Assembly: GCA_944321525.1 (NCBI GenBank)
Contig: CALULQ010000018.1
Location: 1 to 64,000, forward strand
Reading direction: 5' to 3'
Source: an uncultured Paraprevotella sp.
GTDB taxonomy: Bacteria; Bacteroidota; Bacteroidia; Bacteroidales; Bacteroidaceae
DNA: 64,000 nt
The first letter of the stretch is position 1, and each line of letters begins with the position of its first letter. A program made the translations under genes and the position numbers. A model generated the notes under the pieces. It had not been told where the DNA came from. It saw only the letters and a list, made by a program, of their open reading frames with translations, and did not search any database. This document shows, piece after piece, positions 34,166 to 42,126 of this stretch.

Positions 34166-35008
34166 TCAGAGGAACAATTCCGGTGTGCGGCGGGCGCTGC
34201 AGCGCTCGTGCAGCATGGCCGTGTAGGGCGTGTCGAACGTGCGGGCGCCCACAGGGCAGAACTTGACGCAGGCGCAGCACTTGGTGCAGAGCGCGACGTC
34301 GGTCGTGGAGCGGCCGTCGTGCAGACTGATGGCACCGGTGGGGCAGAGGTCTACGCATTCGCCGCAACCGTAGCACAGGTCGCCCACTACGGGGGCTTGC
34401 GGGGTTGCGGGGCCGAGTGTCTTGTAAGGCACGTTCCCCTTCATCGGCGGCGTGGCGACGAGCTGTTCCAAAGGCGTGTCGTACGCCAGGCTGAAGTCGC
34501 GGGCTGCCGGGTCGGGCGTTTCCGCGATGTTCAATTGCCGCGTCAGGCTGGCAAAGGCCTGCCGTCCGAAGGCTTCGGCCTCGCGCAGGTCCTGTGCGTC
34601 CGGACGGCCTTCGGCGATGGGCATGCCCGGGCGGCTGTAGCTGTGTTCGCCGACGAAGGCCGCGCCGCAAAGCACGGTGAAGCCCTGGCCGTGCAGCAGG
34701 TCGCGCAGCTGCACGAGGGCATCCTCGTAGTCCCGGTTGCCGTAGACCACGACGGGTACGGCCACGCTGTTCTCCGCCCGCAGGCGGGCGATGCGGCGTG
34801 CGGCCACGGGGGCGATGAGTCCGCCGTAGACCGGTGCGGCCACGATGCAGATGCTGTCCTTCACCGCGACGGGGCAGTCGCTCCGGTCGGTGGTCAGGTC
34901 GCGTTCCGTGCGGCGGGCGATGCCGAAGCCGTCTCCCACGGCGCGGGCGATGGCGCGGGAAGTGTGCGTGGGCGAATAGTAGGCCACGCAAAGCTGGTCC
35001 AGTTTCAT
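34166..35008 (-). CDS. EFR1-type ferredoxin with flavodoxin-like domain
   Basis: Probable small electron-transfer protein. The 280 residues combine a flavodoxin-like N-terminal part (about 1-150: LCVAYYSPTHTSRAIARAV, SICIVAAPVYGGLIAPVA, VVVYGNRDYEDAL) with a C-terminal 2[4Fe-4S] ferredoxin: CYGCGECVDLCP and CTKCCACVKFCP carry the two CxxCxxCxxxC sets. The flavin loop SPTHTS is typical for EFR1 proteins. It is 17 bp downstream of the copper ATPase on the same strand, so it may be cotranscribed and could help in metal or redox stress; this is inference. Confidence 0.9.
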   Translation of the reverse strand: MKLDQLCVAYYSPTHTSRAIARAVGDGFGIARRTERDLTTDRSDCPVAVKDSICIVAAPVYGGLIAPVAARRIARLRAENSVAVPVVVYGNRDYEDALVQLRDLLHGQGFTVLCGAAFVGEHSYSRPGMPIAEGRPDAQDLREAEAFGRQAFASLTRQLNIAETPDPAARDFSLAYDTPLEQLVATPPMKGNVPYKTLGPATPQAPVVGDLCYGCGECVDLCPTGAISLHDGRSTTDVALCTKCCACVKFCPVGARTFDTPYTAMLHERCSARRTPELFL

Positions 35009-35025
35009 GCTGATGCCTCCTTCTT

Positions 35026-37497
35026 TTATGCTTCAGTGATTTTGTAGCCTTCCTCGGTCAGGACGGCCTGCAGTTCCTCCACGGGCTTTGCCTCTCCGTC
35101 GAACTCGATGACGGCGGCGGGCGGGTCGAGCGTCACGGTGGCGTGTACGCCCTCGATGCTGTTCAATGCTTTCTCTACGTGCATGCGGCAATGGTTGCAC
35201 ATCATGCCTTCCACTTTATATTCCTTCTTCATATCTGTATTGGGTTTTGAAATGTGTTGTCCTTCCGTGTGCAGCCGGGCGTTTTTCAGGCGCAGGCTGT
35301 TCGTCACCACGCTCACGCTGCTCAGGGCCATGGCCGCCCCCGCAATCATCGGGTTGAGCAGGAACCCGCAGAGGGGGTAGAGGACCCCGGCGGCCACCGG
35401 CACGCCGATGGAGTTGTAGATGAACGCCCAGAACAGGTTCTGGCGGATGGTGCGCACCGTGCGGACGGAGAGCCGGATGGCTTCCGGAATCTTGCGGAGG
35501 TCCGACGAGATGAGGGTCATCTGGGCCACGTCCATGGCGATGTTGCTGCCCCGTCCCATGGCGATGCTGAGGTTGGCGCGGGCCAGCGCCGCGCTGTCGT
35601 TGATGCCGTCGCCGGCCATGGCCACTTTGTGTCCTTCGCGTTGCAAGGATGCGATGAAGTCGGCCTTGTCACTTGGCGACACCTCGGCGCGGTAGTGGCG
35701 GATGCCCGTCTCGGCGGCGATGCGCGCGGCGGTGGCGGCGTTGTCGCCCGTGAGCATGTACACCTCGATGCCCATGTCCTGCAACTCCTTCACGGCCTGG
35801 CGCGAGGTCTCCTTCACGCGGTCGGTGATGGCGGCCACGGCCAGCACCCGTTCTTCGTCGGCGAAGAACACGACGGTCTGCCCGGCTTCGGCCATCCGCC
35901 GGGCGGCGGCTTCCATTCCGTGTCCTAAGGCGATATGGCGTTCTTCCGCCAGTTTGCGGTTGCCCGCGTAATATACCTTATTATTATAGCGGCATTGCGC
36001 TCCCTTCCCCGTCAGGCTTTCAAAATCGGTGATGGGGAGCGGGCGGCCTTGCAGGTGCCGGACCACGGCTTCGGCCAGCGGATGCTCGGACGCCTTTTCC
36101 AGGCTGAAGAACACATCGGCAGCTTCGGCGGGCGCGTCCTCAGCCCATGCCATCTCCGTCACCACTGGCCGGCCTTCCGTCAGCGTGCCCGTCTTGTCCA
36201 CCACGAGGGTGTCCGTCCGTCGGGCCGCTTCCAGGCTTTCCGCGTCCTTGATGAGGATGCCCAGTTCCGCTCCCTTGCCGATGCCCACCATGATGGCGGT
36301 AGGCGTGGCCAGTCCGAGGGCACAGGGGCAGGCGATGATGAGCACCGTGACGAGGGCCAGCAGGCCGTGGGTGAAACCGTTTTCCGGCGCGAAGGCCCAC
36401 CAGCAGGCGAAGGCAATTAGGGCAATGCCCATGATGACGGGCACGAAGACGGCCGCTATCTTGTCCACCAGCCGTTGCACGGGGGCTTTGCTGCCTTGCG
36501 CGTCCTGCACGAGGCGGATGATGCGGGCCAGGGTGGTGTCCGCCCCCACCTTTTCGGCGCGGAAGCGCAGGGTGCCGCGCTGGTTGATGGTGCCGGCAAA
36601 GACGTGTGCCCCTTCCCGTTTGGCCACGGGGACGGGTTCGCCGCTCAGCATGCTCTCGTCAATATAGGAGCTGCCGGAGACGACCGTGCCGTCCACGGCG
36701 ATGCGTTCGCCGGGTTTGGCCACCACGGTTTGGCCCGGTTCGATGCTTTCTATGGGGATTTCAGCGGTCCGGCCGTCTTCTCCGGTGACCACGGTGGCCG
36801 TCTGTGGCTGCAGGCCCATGAGCTTGCGGATGGCGGTCGAGGTGTGCCCCTTGGCCCGCTCTTCCAGCAGCCGCCCCAGCAGGATGAAGGCGATGATGAC
36901 GCTGGATGCTTCGAAATAGACATGCGGCTCCACGCCGCGCCGCATCCAGAATTCCGGGAAAAAGAGGTTGAAGACGCTGAACAGGTAGGCCACGAGCGTA
37001 CTGTTCGACACTAGCGTATCCATGTTGGCCGACCCGTGGCGCAGTTGCCGCCAGGCGTTGGCGTGGAAATCTCGGCCGAACCAGAACACCACCGGCGTGG
37101 CCAGCAGCCAGGACACCCATCCCGCGTAGGTCCAGTCCATGAATCCCATCCCGATGACGGCCACGGGCAGGGCCAGCGTGATGGCTCCGATGCAGCGTCG
37201 CTTCAGTCGGTGGTATTTTTCGTCGTGCGCCTGTTCCGCACGGTCTTCCATCTGTCGGCGGTCGCCTTTGATGACCAGGCCGTATCCCGCTTCCTGCAAT
37301 GCCTCTTGCAGTTGTTCCGGCGTGCAGGCCGCCGGGTCGTACTCCACGGTGGCCGTGGCTGCCGCATAGTTCACCGTGGCCGAGCAGACGCCCGGCTGTC
37401 GGTTGAGCGTCTTGTCCACCCGCACGGCGCAGGCGGCGCAACTCATGTCCAATACGGGGAACGTCCGTTTCTCCATCTGTTTCTTTTCCGTAGCCAT
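35026..37497 (-). CDS. copA: Copper-exporting P1B-type ATPase with an extra C-terminal HMA domain
   Basis: Pumps Cu(I) out of the cytoplasm. ATG 37497 gives 823 residues; an upstream GTG at 37521 overlaps the promoter. Order of parts: N-terminal HMA domain with MSCAAC (about 16-80), membrane helices, A-domain (SGEPVPVAK), the transport CPC in LIIACPCALGLATPTA, phosphorylation site DKTGTLTEG, HP dipeptide in ASEHPLAEAV, MLTGDN and GDGINDS of the P/N domains, last membrane pair with NSIGVP and SSVSVVTNSLRLKN, and then a second HMA domain at the C-terminus (about 755-823, MMCNHCRMHVEKALNSI) joined by a His-rich linker. The C-terminal HMA looks like a fused CopZ chaperone. Confidence 0.94.
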   Translation of the reverse strand: MATEKKQMEKRTFPVLDMSCAACAVRVDKTLNRQPGVCSATVNYAAATATVEYDPAACTPEQLQEALQEAGYGLVIKGDRRQMEDRAEQAHDEKYHRLKRRCIGAITLALPVAVIGMGFMDWTYAGWVSWLLATPVVFWFGRDFHANAWRQLRHGSANMDTLVSNSTLVAYLFSVFNLFFPEFWMRRGVEPHVYFEASSVIIAFILLGRLLEERAKGHTSTAIRKLMGLQPQTATVVTGEDGRTAEIPIESIEPGQTVVAKPGERIAVDGTVVSGSSYIDESMLSGEPVPVAKREGAHVFAGTINQRGTLRFRAEKVGADTTLARIIRLVQDAQGSKAPVQRLVDKIAAVFVPVIMGIALIAFACWWAFAPENGFTHGLLALVTVLIIACPCALGLATPTAIMVGIGKGAELGILIKDAESLEAARRTDTLVVDKTGTLTEGRPVVTEMAWAEDAPAEAADVFFSLEKASEHPLAEAVVRHLQGRPLPITDFESLTGKGAQCRYNNKVYYAGNRKLAEERHIALGHGMEAAARRMAEAGQTVVFFADEERVLAVAAITDRVKETSRQAVKELQDMGIEVYMLTGDNAATAARIAAETGIRHYRAEVSPSDKADFIASLQREGHKVAMAGDGINDSAALARANLSIAMGRGSNIAMDVAQMTLISSDLRKIPEAIRLSVRTVRTIRQNLFWAFIYNSIGVPVAAGVLYPLCGFLLNPMIAGAAMALSSVSVVTNSLRLKNARLHTEGQHISKPNTDMKKEYKVEGMMCNHCRMHVEKALNSIEGVHATVTLDPPAAVIEFDGEAKPVEELQAVLTEEGYKITEA

Positions 37498-37523
37498 TGC
37501 TTTTCTTTCTTCTTTTTCCACTG

Positions 37524-37531
37524 CAAAGTTA
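37524..37531 (-). promoter_or_regulatory. -7 box for the copper ATPase gene
   Basis: The minus strand reads TAACTTTGC, 27 bp before ATG 37497. It excludes the GTG start at 37521. Confidence 0.65.
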
Positions 37532-37624
37532 CGCTTTCCCCGCCGGATTTTCTTATAGAATTATGGTTCGTTTTTATATCTTTCTTGGGCTATTGCCACC
37601 TTGATTTCCCAATTATTGTTAATA

Positions 37625-37640
37625 ATAGTAGCTCTACTAT
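37625..37640. promoter_or_regulatory. Candidate BlaI operator
   Basis: Perfect palindrome ATAGTAG-CT-CTACTAT just upstream of the blaI-like promoter and between the divergent copA and blaI genes. It resembles the dyad sites of BlaI/MecI/CopY repressors in form; no binding data. Confidence 0.5.
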
Positions 37641-37649
37641 ATATTTTAG

Positions 37650-37680
37650 TCTGTTGTATGGAAAGTTTTTCTTAGCTTTG
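37650..37680 (+). promoter_or_regulatory. Promoter of the blaI/blaR1-type pair
   Basis: TCTG at 37650-37653, 19 bp, then TAGCTTTGC from 37673. Confidence 0.65.
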
Positions 37681-37710
37681 CGGAGTAAACAGATAAAAGG
37701 CATACGCGAT

Positions 37711-38079
37711 ATGAAAAGCTTGACATTGAAAGAAAAAGAGATAATGGAGATTCTGTGGGAGCACGGTCCGATGGTCATCCGCGAGATGTTGGCGTATTAC
37801 GGTGAGCCGAAGCCGCATTACAATACGGTAGCCACGCTGGTGAAGCTCTTGGTGGAGAAAGGTTTCGTGGAGTATGAGGCCGTGGGGAACATTTACTTGT
37901 ATCGCGCCAAGGTCAGCCGGAAGCAATACGGCGGGAGTGCCTTGGGCGACTTGGTGTCCCGCTTTTATGACAACTCCTACACCAACGTGGTGTCGCAGTT
38001 CATCGAGGAGGACAAGATGGGACTGGACGAGTTGAAACAACTGATAGCCCGGATAGAGCAAGGGCGCGGAAAGGAGTGA
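37711..38079 (+). CDS. BlaI/MecI/CopY family repressor
   Basis: Winged-helix repressor that is normally inactivated through its partner membrane protease. ATG 37711 gives 122 residues (MKSLTLKEKEIMEILWEHGP); a much longer open frame upstream is a shadow of copA. The DNA-binding domain covers 1-70 with REMLAYYGEPKPHYNTVATL as recognition region and the wing GFVEYEAVGNIYLYRAKV; the C-terminal helices dimerise (SFYDNSYTNVVSQFIEEDK-like). The M56 protease gene starts 4 bp behind the stop. It is divergent from copA, so copper control is possible, but pairing with M56 is the stronger signal. Confidence 0.93.
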   Translation: MKSLTLKEKEIMEILWEHGPMVIREMLAYYGEPKPHYNTVATLVKLLVEKGFVEYEAVGNIYLYRAKVSRKQYGGSALGDLVSRFYDNSYTNVVSQFIEEDKMGLDELKQLIARIEQGRGKE

Positions 38080-38083
38080 GGCG

Positions 38084-39490
38084 ATGATGGCCGAGTGGTT
38101 TGTCTATCTGACGAAATGCAGCATTTGCCTGTGTGTCCTCTACGGATTCTGCAAATGCCTGTGTGCCGGTTCCACCTTGTTCGGGTTCCACCGCAAGGTG
38201 ATGCTCTGGGGGCTGGTCGTTTGTCTGTGCCTGCCGCTGGGGCAATGGACCACGGAGCGGGAAACAGGCGTGCAGCGTCCCTTGCAGGTGTGGAGCGGGA
38301 TGCTGGCAGAGGCATGGCCGGCAACGCCGGTTGCCGAGGAGGGGCAGCCGGAAATGCGGGAGAACCGGCCGGATGGAAAGGACAGCGTCCAAGGATTGGC
38401 CCTTTTGCCTTTGATTTATCAGGCTGGTGCGATGGCGGCATTCCTTTTCTATGGCTTGTGTTATGTCCGTCTGTGGCGGCTGTTGCGCCGTGGCGAGCGC
38501 GTGAGAGGGGAGGGATGGACGGCTATCCTGACGGACGAGCCGGTGGAACCCTTCAGCGTGGGACGCTTCGTGGTGATGAACCGCGAGGACTATCGTGCTT
38601 TTCCCCTTATCCGCCTGCACGAGCAGATGCACGTCCGCTTGCGCCATACGTGGGACGAGGCGCTGATGCAGGCGTTCACCGTGCTGTTCTGGTTTCATCC
38701 CTTGGCCTGGCTGTTGCGCAAGGATTTGCGCGAGCAGCATGAGTTCCAGGCCGACGAAGGGGTACTTCAACAAGGCATCGATGCAAAAACATATCAATTA
38801 TTGTTGGTGCGGAAGTCCGTGGGCGCGAAAAGACTGGCCATGGCGAGCGGCTTCTGTCACTGTTCACTTAAAAAACGTGTGACTATGATGCTCAAGAAAA
38901 GAACGAACGGATGGCGGCGGACGGCCCTGTTGCTGGCTCTGCCGCTGGCGGGCGGCACGGCCTGGCTGTTTGCCCGCCCGGAAATGAACGTGCCGCAACT
39001 GCAGGAGATGGTGGCGGCAAGGGAAACCGCGAATGAAGTTCCGGCGGATACGGTGCGTCCCGAACGACGGTATGTGGAAGTGGAGAACGGCCCGGAGGTG
39101 TACGATGTTTTTATCAACCACAAAGGGGTAGTGCTTTTGGATCCTTGGGGAAGACGTTATGGAAGAAAAAGAGAAGAGATGTGGCCTGACAAGGTGGAGG
39201 AAGCCTTGTCGGTATCGCTGGTGAAGCATTTTGCCTCATTGCAAAAAACATTCAAGACCGGGAAAGTGCTTACCATACGGATTAGTACCCGTGTGGAGAC
39301 CAAGGAAGAAGACTTGCTGGCAGTGGAGAAGGCGGTGCGCGAGGGGATAAGGTCGGCAGCGAAGGAATTGTCCCGTACGCATCCAGAAGAGGAAGTGCAG
39401 CCGTTGTTGAAGGTCAACATGGTGTACAACAAGCCACGCAGCTTCAATACTGTCCGGCCTAAAAGCCTAAAAGAGTTAGAAGGACGGTGA
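38084..39490 (+). CDS. BlaR1-type M56 membrane metallopeptidase with an ExbD-like C-terminal domain
   Basis: Membrane sensor-protease expected to relieve the BlaI-type repressor encoded just upstream. The 468 residues contain about four membrane helices (two before 60, one at about 108-128, one at about 285-305). The zinc motif is H179-E180-x-x-H183 in LHEQMHVRLRHTWDE, with the third ligand region HEFQADEGVL. Instead of a penicillin-binding sensor domain, the C-terminal 160 residues (from about 310) contain ISTRVETKEEDLLAVEKAVR and FINHKGVVLLD segments that resemble a periplasmic ExbD/TolR-like fold. This resemblance is by eye only. ATG 38087 is an alternative start. Confidence 0.85.
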   Translation: MMAEWFVYLTKCSICLCVLYGFCKCLCAGSTLFGFHRKVMLWGLVVCLCLPLGQWTTERETGVQRPLQVWSGMLAEAWPATPVAEEGQPEMRENRPDGKDSVQGLALLPLIYQAGAMAAFLFYGLCYVRLWRLLRRGERVRGEGWTAILTDEPVEPFSVGRFVVMNREDYRAFPLIRLHEQMHVRLRHTWDEALMQAFTVLFWFHPLAWLLRKDLREQHEFQADEGVLQQGIDAKTYQLLLVRKSVGAKRLAMASGFCHCSLKKRVTMMLKKRTNGWRRTALLLALPLAGGTAWLFARPEMNVPQLQEMVAARETANEVPADTVRPERRYVEVENGPEVYDVFINHKGVVLLDPWGRRYGRKREEMWPDKVEEALSVSLVKHFASLQKTFKTGKVLTIRISTRVETKEEDLLAVEKAVREGIRSAAKELSRTHPEEEVQPLLKVNMVYNKPRSFNTVRPKSLKELEGR

Positions 39491-39527
39491 ATCGGTGATT
39501 GTTCAGCGAGAGCGTAGTAAAATAGAC

Positions 39528-39655
39528 TCCTCCGCCTGAAAGGGGAGCTGGCCCGTAGGGCCTGAGGGATCTTATCCCCACGAAGCCATATGCTAAAAGT
39601 ATGTTTTGTGGACGTGAGCCCCCTCAGTCGCTCCCCTTTCAGGTGGAGCAATTGC
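39528..39655. repeat. Imperfect inverted-repeat element (MITE-like hairpin)
   Basis: CTCCGCCTGAAAGGGGAGC on the left (about 39529-39548) faces the complement of GCTCCCCTTTCAGGTGGAG (about 39630-39648). Inside, CTGAGGG and TCCACRAA-like blocks and CATATGCT also mirror each other, with an unpaired GGCCCGTAGGGC hairpin on the left arm. It lies between the convergent M56 and DUF4143 genes, and may end both transcripts. Confidence 0.8.
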
Positions 39656-39718
39656 TTCGTGTCAGACTTCGACACACCTTCATGCTTTCCCGCAGGTTAC
39701 CAACATATATCTTTCTTC

Positions 39719-40921
39719 TCACTTTCCCTCCATGAGCCACTGCAAGGCGTTCCGCCTTTTGATGCCGTCATAGTCCGCGTCCGGGTCTTCGTCCAGCGTC
39801 AGGATGAGCTTGGGGTATTGGTCGCGTATGAGTTTCAGCGATGCGAGTTCCCGTTGCAGCGTGTGTTCGTCTCTTACGGTGGCTGCCACTTGGTAGTATG
39901 TGAGTCCGTCCTCGTCCATTGTCACAAAATCCACTTCCAAGTTGTCCATTTTCCCCACATATACTTTTTTATGCCGTCGTAGCAGTTCCAGATAGATGAC
40001 ATTCTCGAGGATGCGTCCGGCATCGAATGCGCGTTTTCCCAGCAATACTCGTCGCAGTCCCATGTCTATGAAGTAATATTTTTCAAGCGTCTTTAAGAAC
40101 TGTTTGCCGCGGATGTTATAACGCGATGCCGGGTACAAGACGAACGTCTCACGGAGTGAGGAAAGATAGCGTTCCACGGTCTTTTGATCAATTTTCCGTC
40201 CCTCGGCAGTCATGATGTCAGCGATGCGTTTGGTGGATAGCATGTTACCAATGTTATCGGCCGTGAAGCGCACGACACTCTCCAACATCATGGCATCATT
40301 GATTTTCTTCCGGGCAATGACGTCTTTAAGGATGATGGTGTTGTAGATACCAGTCAGATAGTCGTTCACTTCCGCTTCCCTTTCCAGCTGCATGGCATAG
40401 GGGAAGCTCCCGATGGAGATGTATTCAGAGTATTTTTGGGTGAGGCTGGCATTGGCTTCCTGCCCTTCCATAAATTCTTTGAAGGACAGCGGCAGCATGG
40501 GGATTTCCACATAGCGTCCGGAGAGTAAGGTGGCAATTTCGCTTGAAAGCATGTGGGCATTTGAACCGGTCAGGTAGATGTCCACGTCGGGTTTGATGTA
40601 GAAACTGTCCACTACGTCGGGGAAGTCCTTTACATGTTGCACTTCATCCAGAAAAATGTAAGTCATACGTCCCGGTATAAGCCGGTCCTTGAGATAGGCA
40701 TGTAAGTTTCGCGGCTCGCGCAGGTCGTAGTAGTCATAGTCCTCAAAGTTCAGGCTGACGATTTGTTCTTGGGTGATGCCCTGTTCATGAAGATAGGATT
40801 GGAAAATCTCCATTAGCGTGGATTTTCCGCATCGCCGGATGCCGGTGATGACTTTTATCAGCTTTTTGTCTTTAAAGGCGATAAGCTTGTCTAAATAGTT
40901 GGTACGTTTGATGATTTGCAT
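39719..40921 (-). CDS. AAA ATPase with DUF4143 domain
   Basis: Cytoplasmic ATPase of the family with an AAA_14 core and C-terminal DUF4143; the role is unknown, although some members are linked to nuclease or toxin functions. The 400-residue product has Walker A GIRRCGKSTLMEIF (about 27-40), Walker B TYIFLDEVQHVKDF, a sensor segment DIYLTGSNAHML, and LLSGRYVEIPMLPLSFKEF as the family hallmark. The C-terminal half (from about 200) holds a winged-helix-like part (ISRIADIMTAEGRKIDQKTV-like) and the nuclease-fold-like DUF4143 region (VGKMDNLEVDFVTMDEDG) with possible D/E-x-K residues. Solitary gene. Confidence 0.9.
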   Translation of the reverse strand: MQIIKRTNYLDKLIAFKDKKLIKVITGIRRCGKSTLMEIFQSYLHEQGITQEQIVSLNFEDYDYYDLREPRNLHAYLKDRLIPGRMTYIFLDEVQHVKDFPDVVDSFYIKPDVDIYLTGSNAHMLSSEIATLLSGRYVEIPMLPLSFKEFMEGQEANASLTQKYSEYISIGSFPYAMQLEREAEVNDYLTGIYNTIILKDVIARKKINDAMMLESVVRFTADNIGNMLSTKRIADIMTAEGRKIDQKTVERYLSSLRETFVLYPASRYNIRGKQFLKTLEKYYFIDMGLRRVLLGKRAFDAGRILENVIYLELLRRHKKVYVGKMDNLEVDFVTMDEDGLTYYQVAATVRDEHTLQRELASLKLIRDQYPKLILTLDEDPDADYDGIKRRNALQWLMEGK

Positions 40922-41073
40922 GCGAATCCCTTGTTACCTGTCTTGACGGATGATTTGGTGCAAATATAGCGATTTATTTTGTATTGCATTCCAAAAACTT
41001 CGGATTTTCTATAAGTTTTCGGATTTCATTCCTAAAACTTTTGCGCGCGGGGCAGTGTGCTGATGTCCGGCTT

Positions 41074-41646
41074 TCAGACTTTGTCCAGCGGGATGCGCGG
41101 CAGGCTCTTCTGCTGCCTGTACTGCCGGGGCGTGAGTCCGGTGAGGGCTTTGAACTGCGCGCTGAGGTGGGCGGTGCTGGAGTAGTCCAGTCGGTCGGCA
41201 ATCTCGCCGAGCGAAAGCTCGCCGTAGTCCAGCAACTCTTTGGCGCGTTCGATTTTCTGTGCGATGAAATACTTTTCGATGGTGGTGCCTTGCGTTTCGG
41301 AGAACAGTTTGCTCAGCGCGCTATAGTCGTGATGGCATGCCGCGGCGAGATGTTGCGACAGGTTGGTGTGCAGGCGCGGCCCGTCGCTGTGCACCAGCTC
41401 GATGATGAGGCGCTTGATTTGTTCCACTATGCGGTCGCGCGGGTCGTCAATCAGTTCAAATCCCAATGCTTCGAGTGCTTTCCTTATTTCTTCCCTTTGC
41501 GTTTCGGTCGGCGCTTCCGGCAGTTCCGCCCGTCCGAGCACGACGGAGAGGGGCGCCGTTCCCAACTGTTCCAGCGCTTGCTTCACGGCCATGATGCAAC
41601 GGTCGCACACCATGTTCTTGATGTAAAGGTTGCGGTCTGCTTCCAT
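41074..41646 (-). CDS. AraC family regulator with a metal-associated (HMA-like) N-terminal domain
   Basis: Transcription regulator whose 190 residues combine two parts. ATG 41646 (MEADRNLYIKNMVCDRCIM) starts a domain of about 65 residues with CxxC in MVCDRCIMAVKQALEQLG, laid out like an HMA copper-binding domain. A helix linker leads to a C-terminal AraC helix-turn-helix domain (about 90-190: YFIAQKIERAKELLDYGELS, LGEIADRLDYSSTAHLSAQF, KALTGLTPRQYRQQK). A longer open frame to 41814 is not supported. Together with the copper ATPase and EFR1 protein about 4-6 kb away it suggests metal-responsive control; the link is inference. Confidence 0.87.
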   Translation of the reverse strand: MEADRNLYIKNMVCDRCIMAVKQALEQLGTAPLSVVLGRAELPEAPTETQREEIRKALEALGFELIDDPRDRIVEQIKRLIIELVHSDGPRLHTNLSQHLAAACHHDYSALSKLFSETQGTTIEKYFIAQKIERAKELLDYGELSLGEIADRLDYSSTAHLSAQFKALTGLTPRQYRQQKSLPRIPLDKV

Positions 41647-41670
41647 GAATGTTTGTTTCCGTCCTGCATG

Positions 41671-41678
41671 CAAAAATA
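41671..41678 (-). promoter_or_regulatory. -7 box for the AraC gene
   Basis: The minus strand reads TATTTTTGC, 25 bp before the start codon. No -33. Confidence 0.55.
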
Positions 41679-41850
41679 CGCAAAAAACGTGATTATGGTG
41701 CTGCCGTGACAAGAAAAACGCGTTCCGTCCCGCGCCTTTGTGGATTTCGAGGTTTGGGCGGGCGGGTCTCCAACCATAGTCCGCCGGAAGGAGGAGGCGG
41801 GCATTCTCCCGCATGATGAGACATCATCCTGTTTTTCTGCCTTTCCGTCG

Positions 41851-41950
41851 CGGAAAACGGGATGATGCCTTGCGGAGTTTCGAATTGTACTCTCCGCGGA
41901 GTACTCGAGTACTTTCCGCAAAGTACTGTGCCGGCTTCCGCAAGGCGTCA
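41851..41950 (+). repeat. Interspersed palindromic element R4, one-unit array with terminal inverted repeats
   Basis: Leading module CGGAAAACGG (41851-41860), terminal repeat GCCTTGCGGA (41867-41876), CGAATTGTACT, core AGTACTCGAGTACT (41900-41913), then half-unit AGTACT and the reverse terminal repeat TCCGCAAGGC (41937-41946). The cleanest copy: the 10-bp terminal repeats are perfect. Confidence 0.92.
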
Positions 41951-42098
41951 CGGCCTATCGGGCTCGGGCGGCTCGTTGGCCGGGGCGTGTCTTCCGGGCG
42001 GTTGGGGCATTGGCCGGAGCGCCGAGGGCCGGGATGTTTTTTGGTGCTGCCGCGAATGAAAGTCGGGCATAAGAATGCGCTGAAGGACGGATTTGTCG

Positions 42099-42106
42099 TA
42101 TCTTTG
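42099..42106 (+). promoter_or_regulatory. -7 box for the methyltransferase gene
   Basis: TATCTTTG, 20 bp before the start codon. Confidence 0.6.
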
Positions 42107-42126
42107 TGGCTGTAAACCGATGAAAA

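Larger units (their letters stand above)
41647..42126. other. 480-bp divergent region with repeat element R4
   Basis: Holds the AraC promoter (minus), the methyltransferase promoter (plus) and R4 at 41851-41950. The stretch 41951-42060 is GC-rich (about 110 bp) and ends in a T-run near 42034; no gene seen. Confidence 0.6.

Noticed and set aside
37036..37710. N-terminal extension of the BlaI-type repressor
   Set aside because: It is a shadow of copA on the opposite strand; the normal BlaI start is ATG 37711 behind a promoter.
39719..40921. DUF4143 ATPase with the adjacent hairpin as a defence or toxin system
   Set aside because: The gene is solitary, the hairpin looks like a general intergenic repeat, and no partner gene is present.
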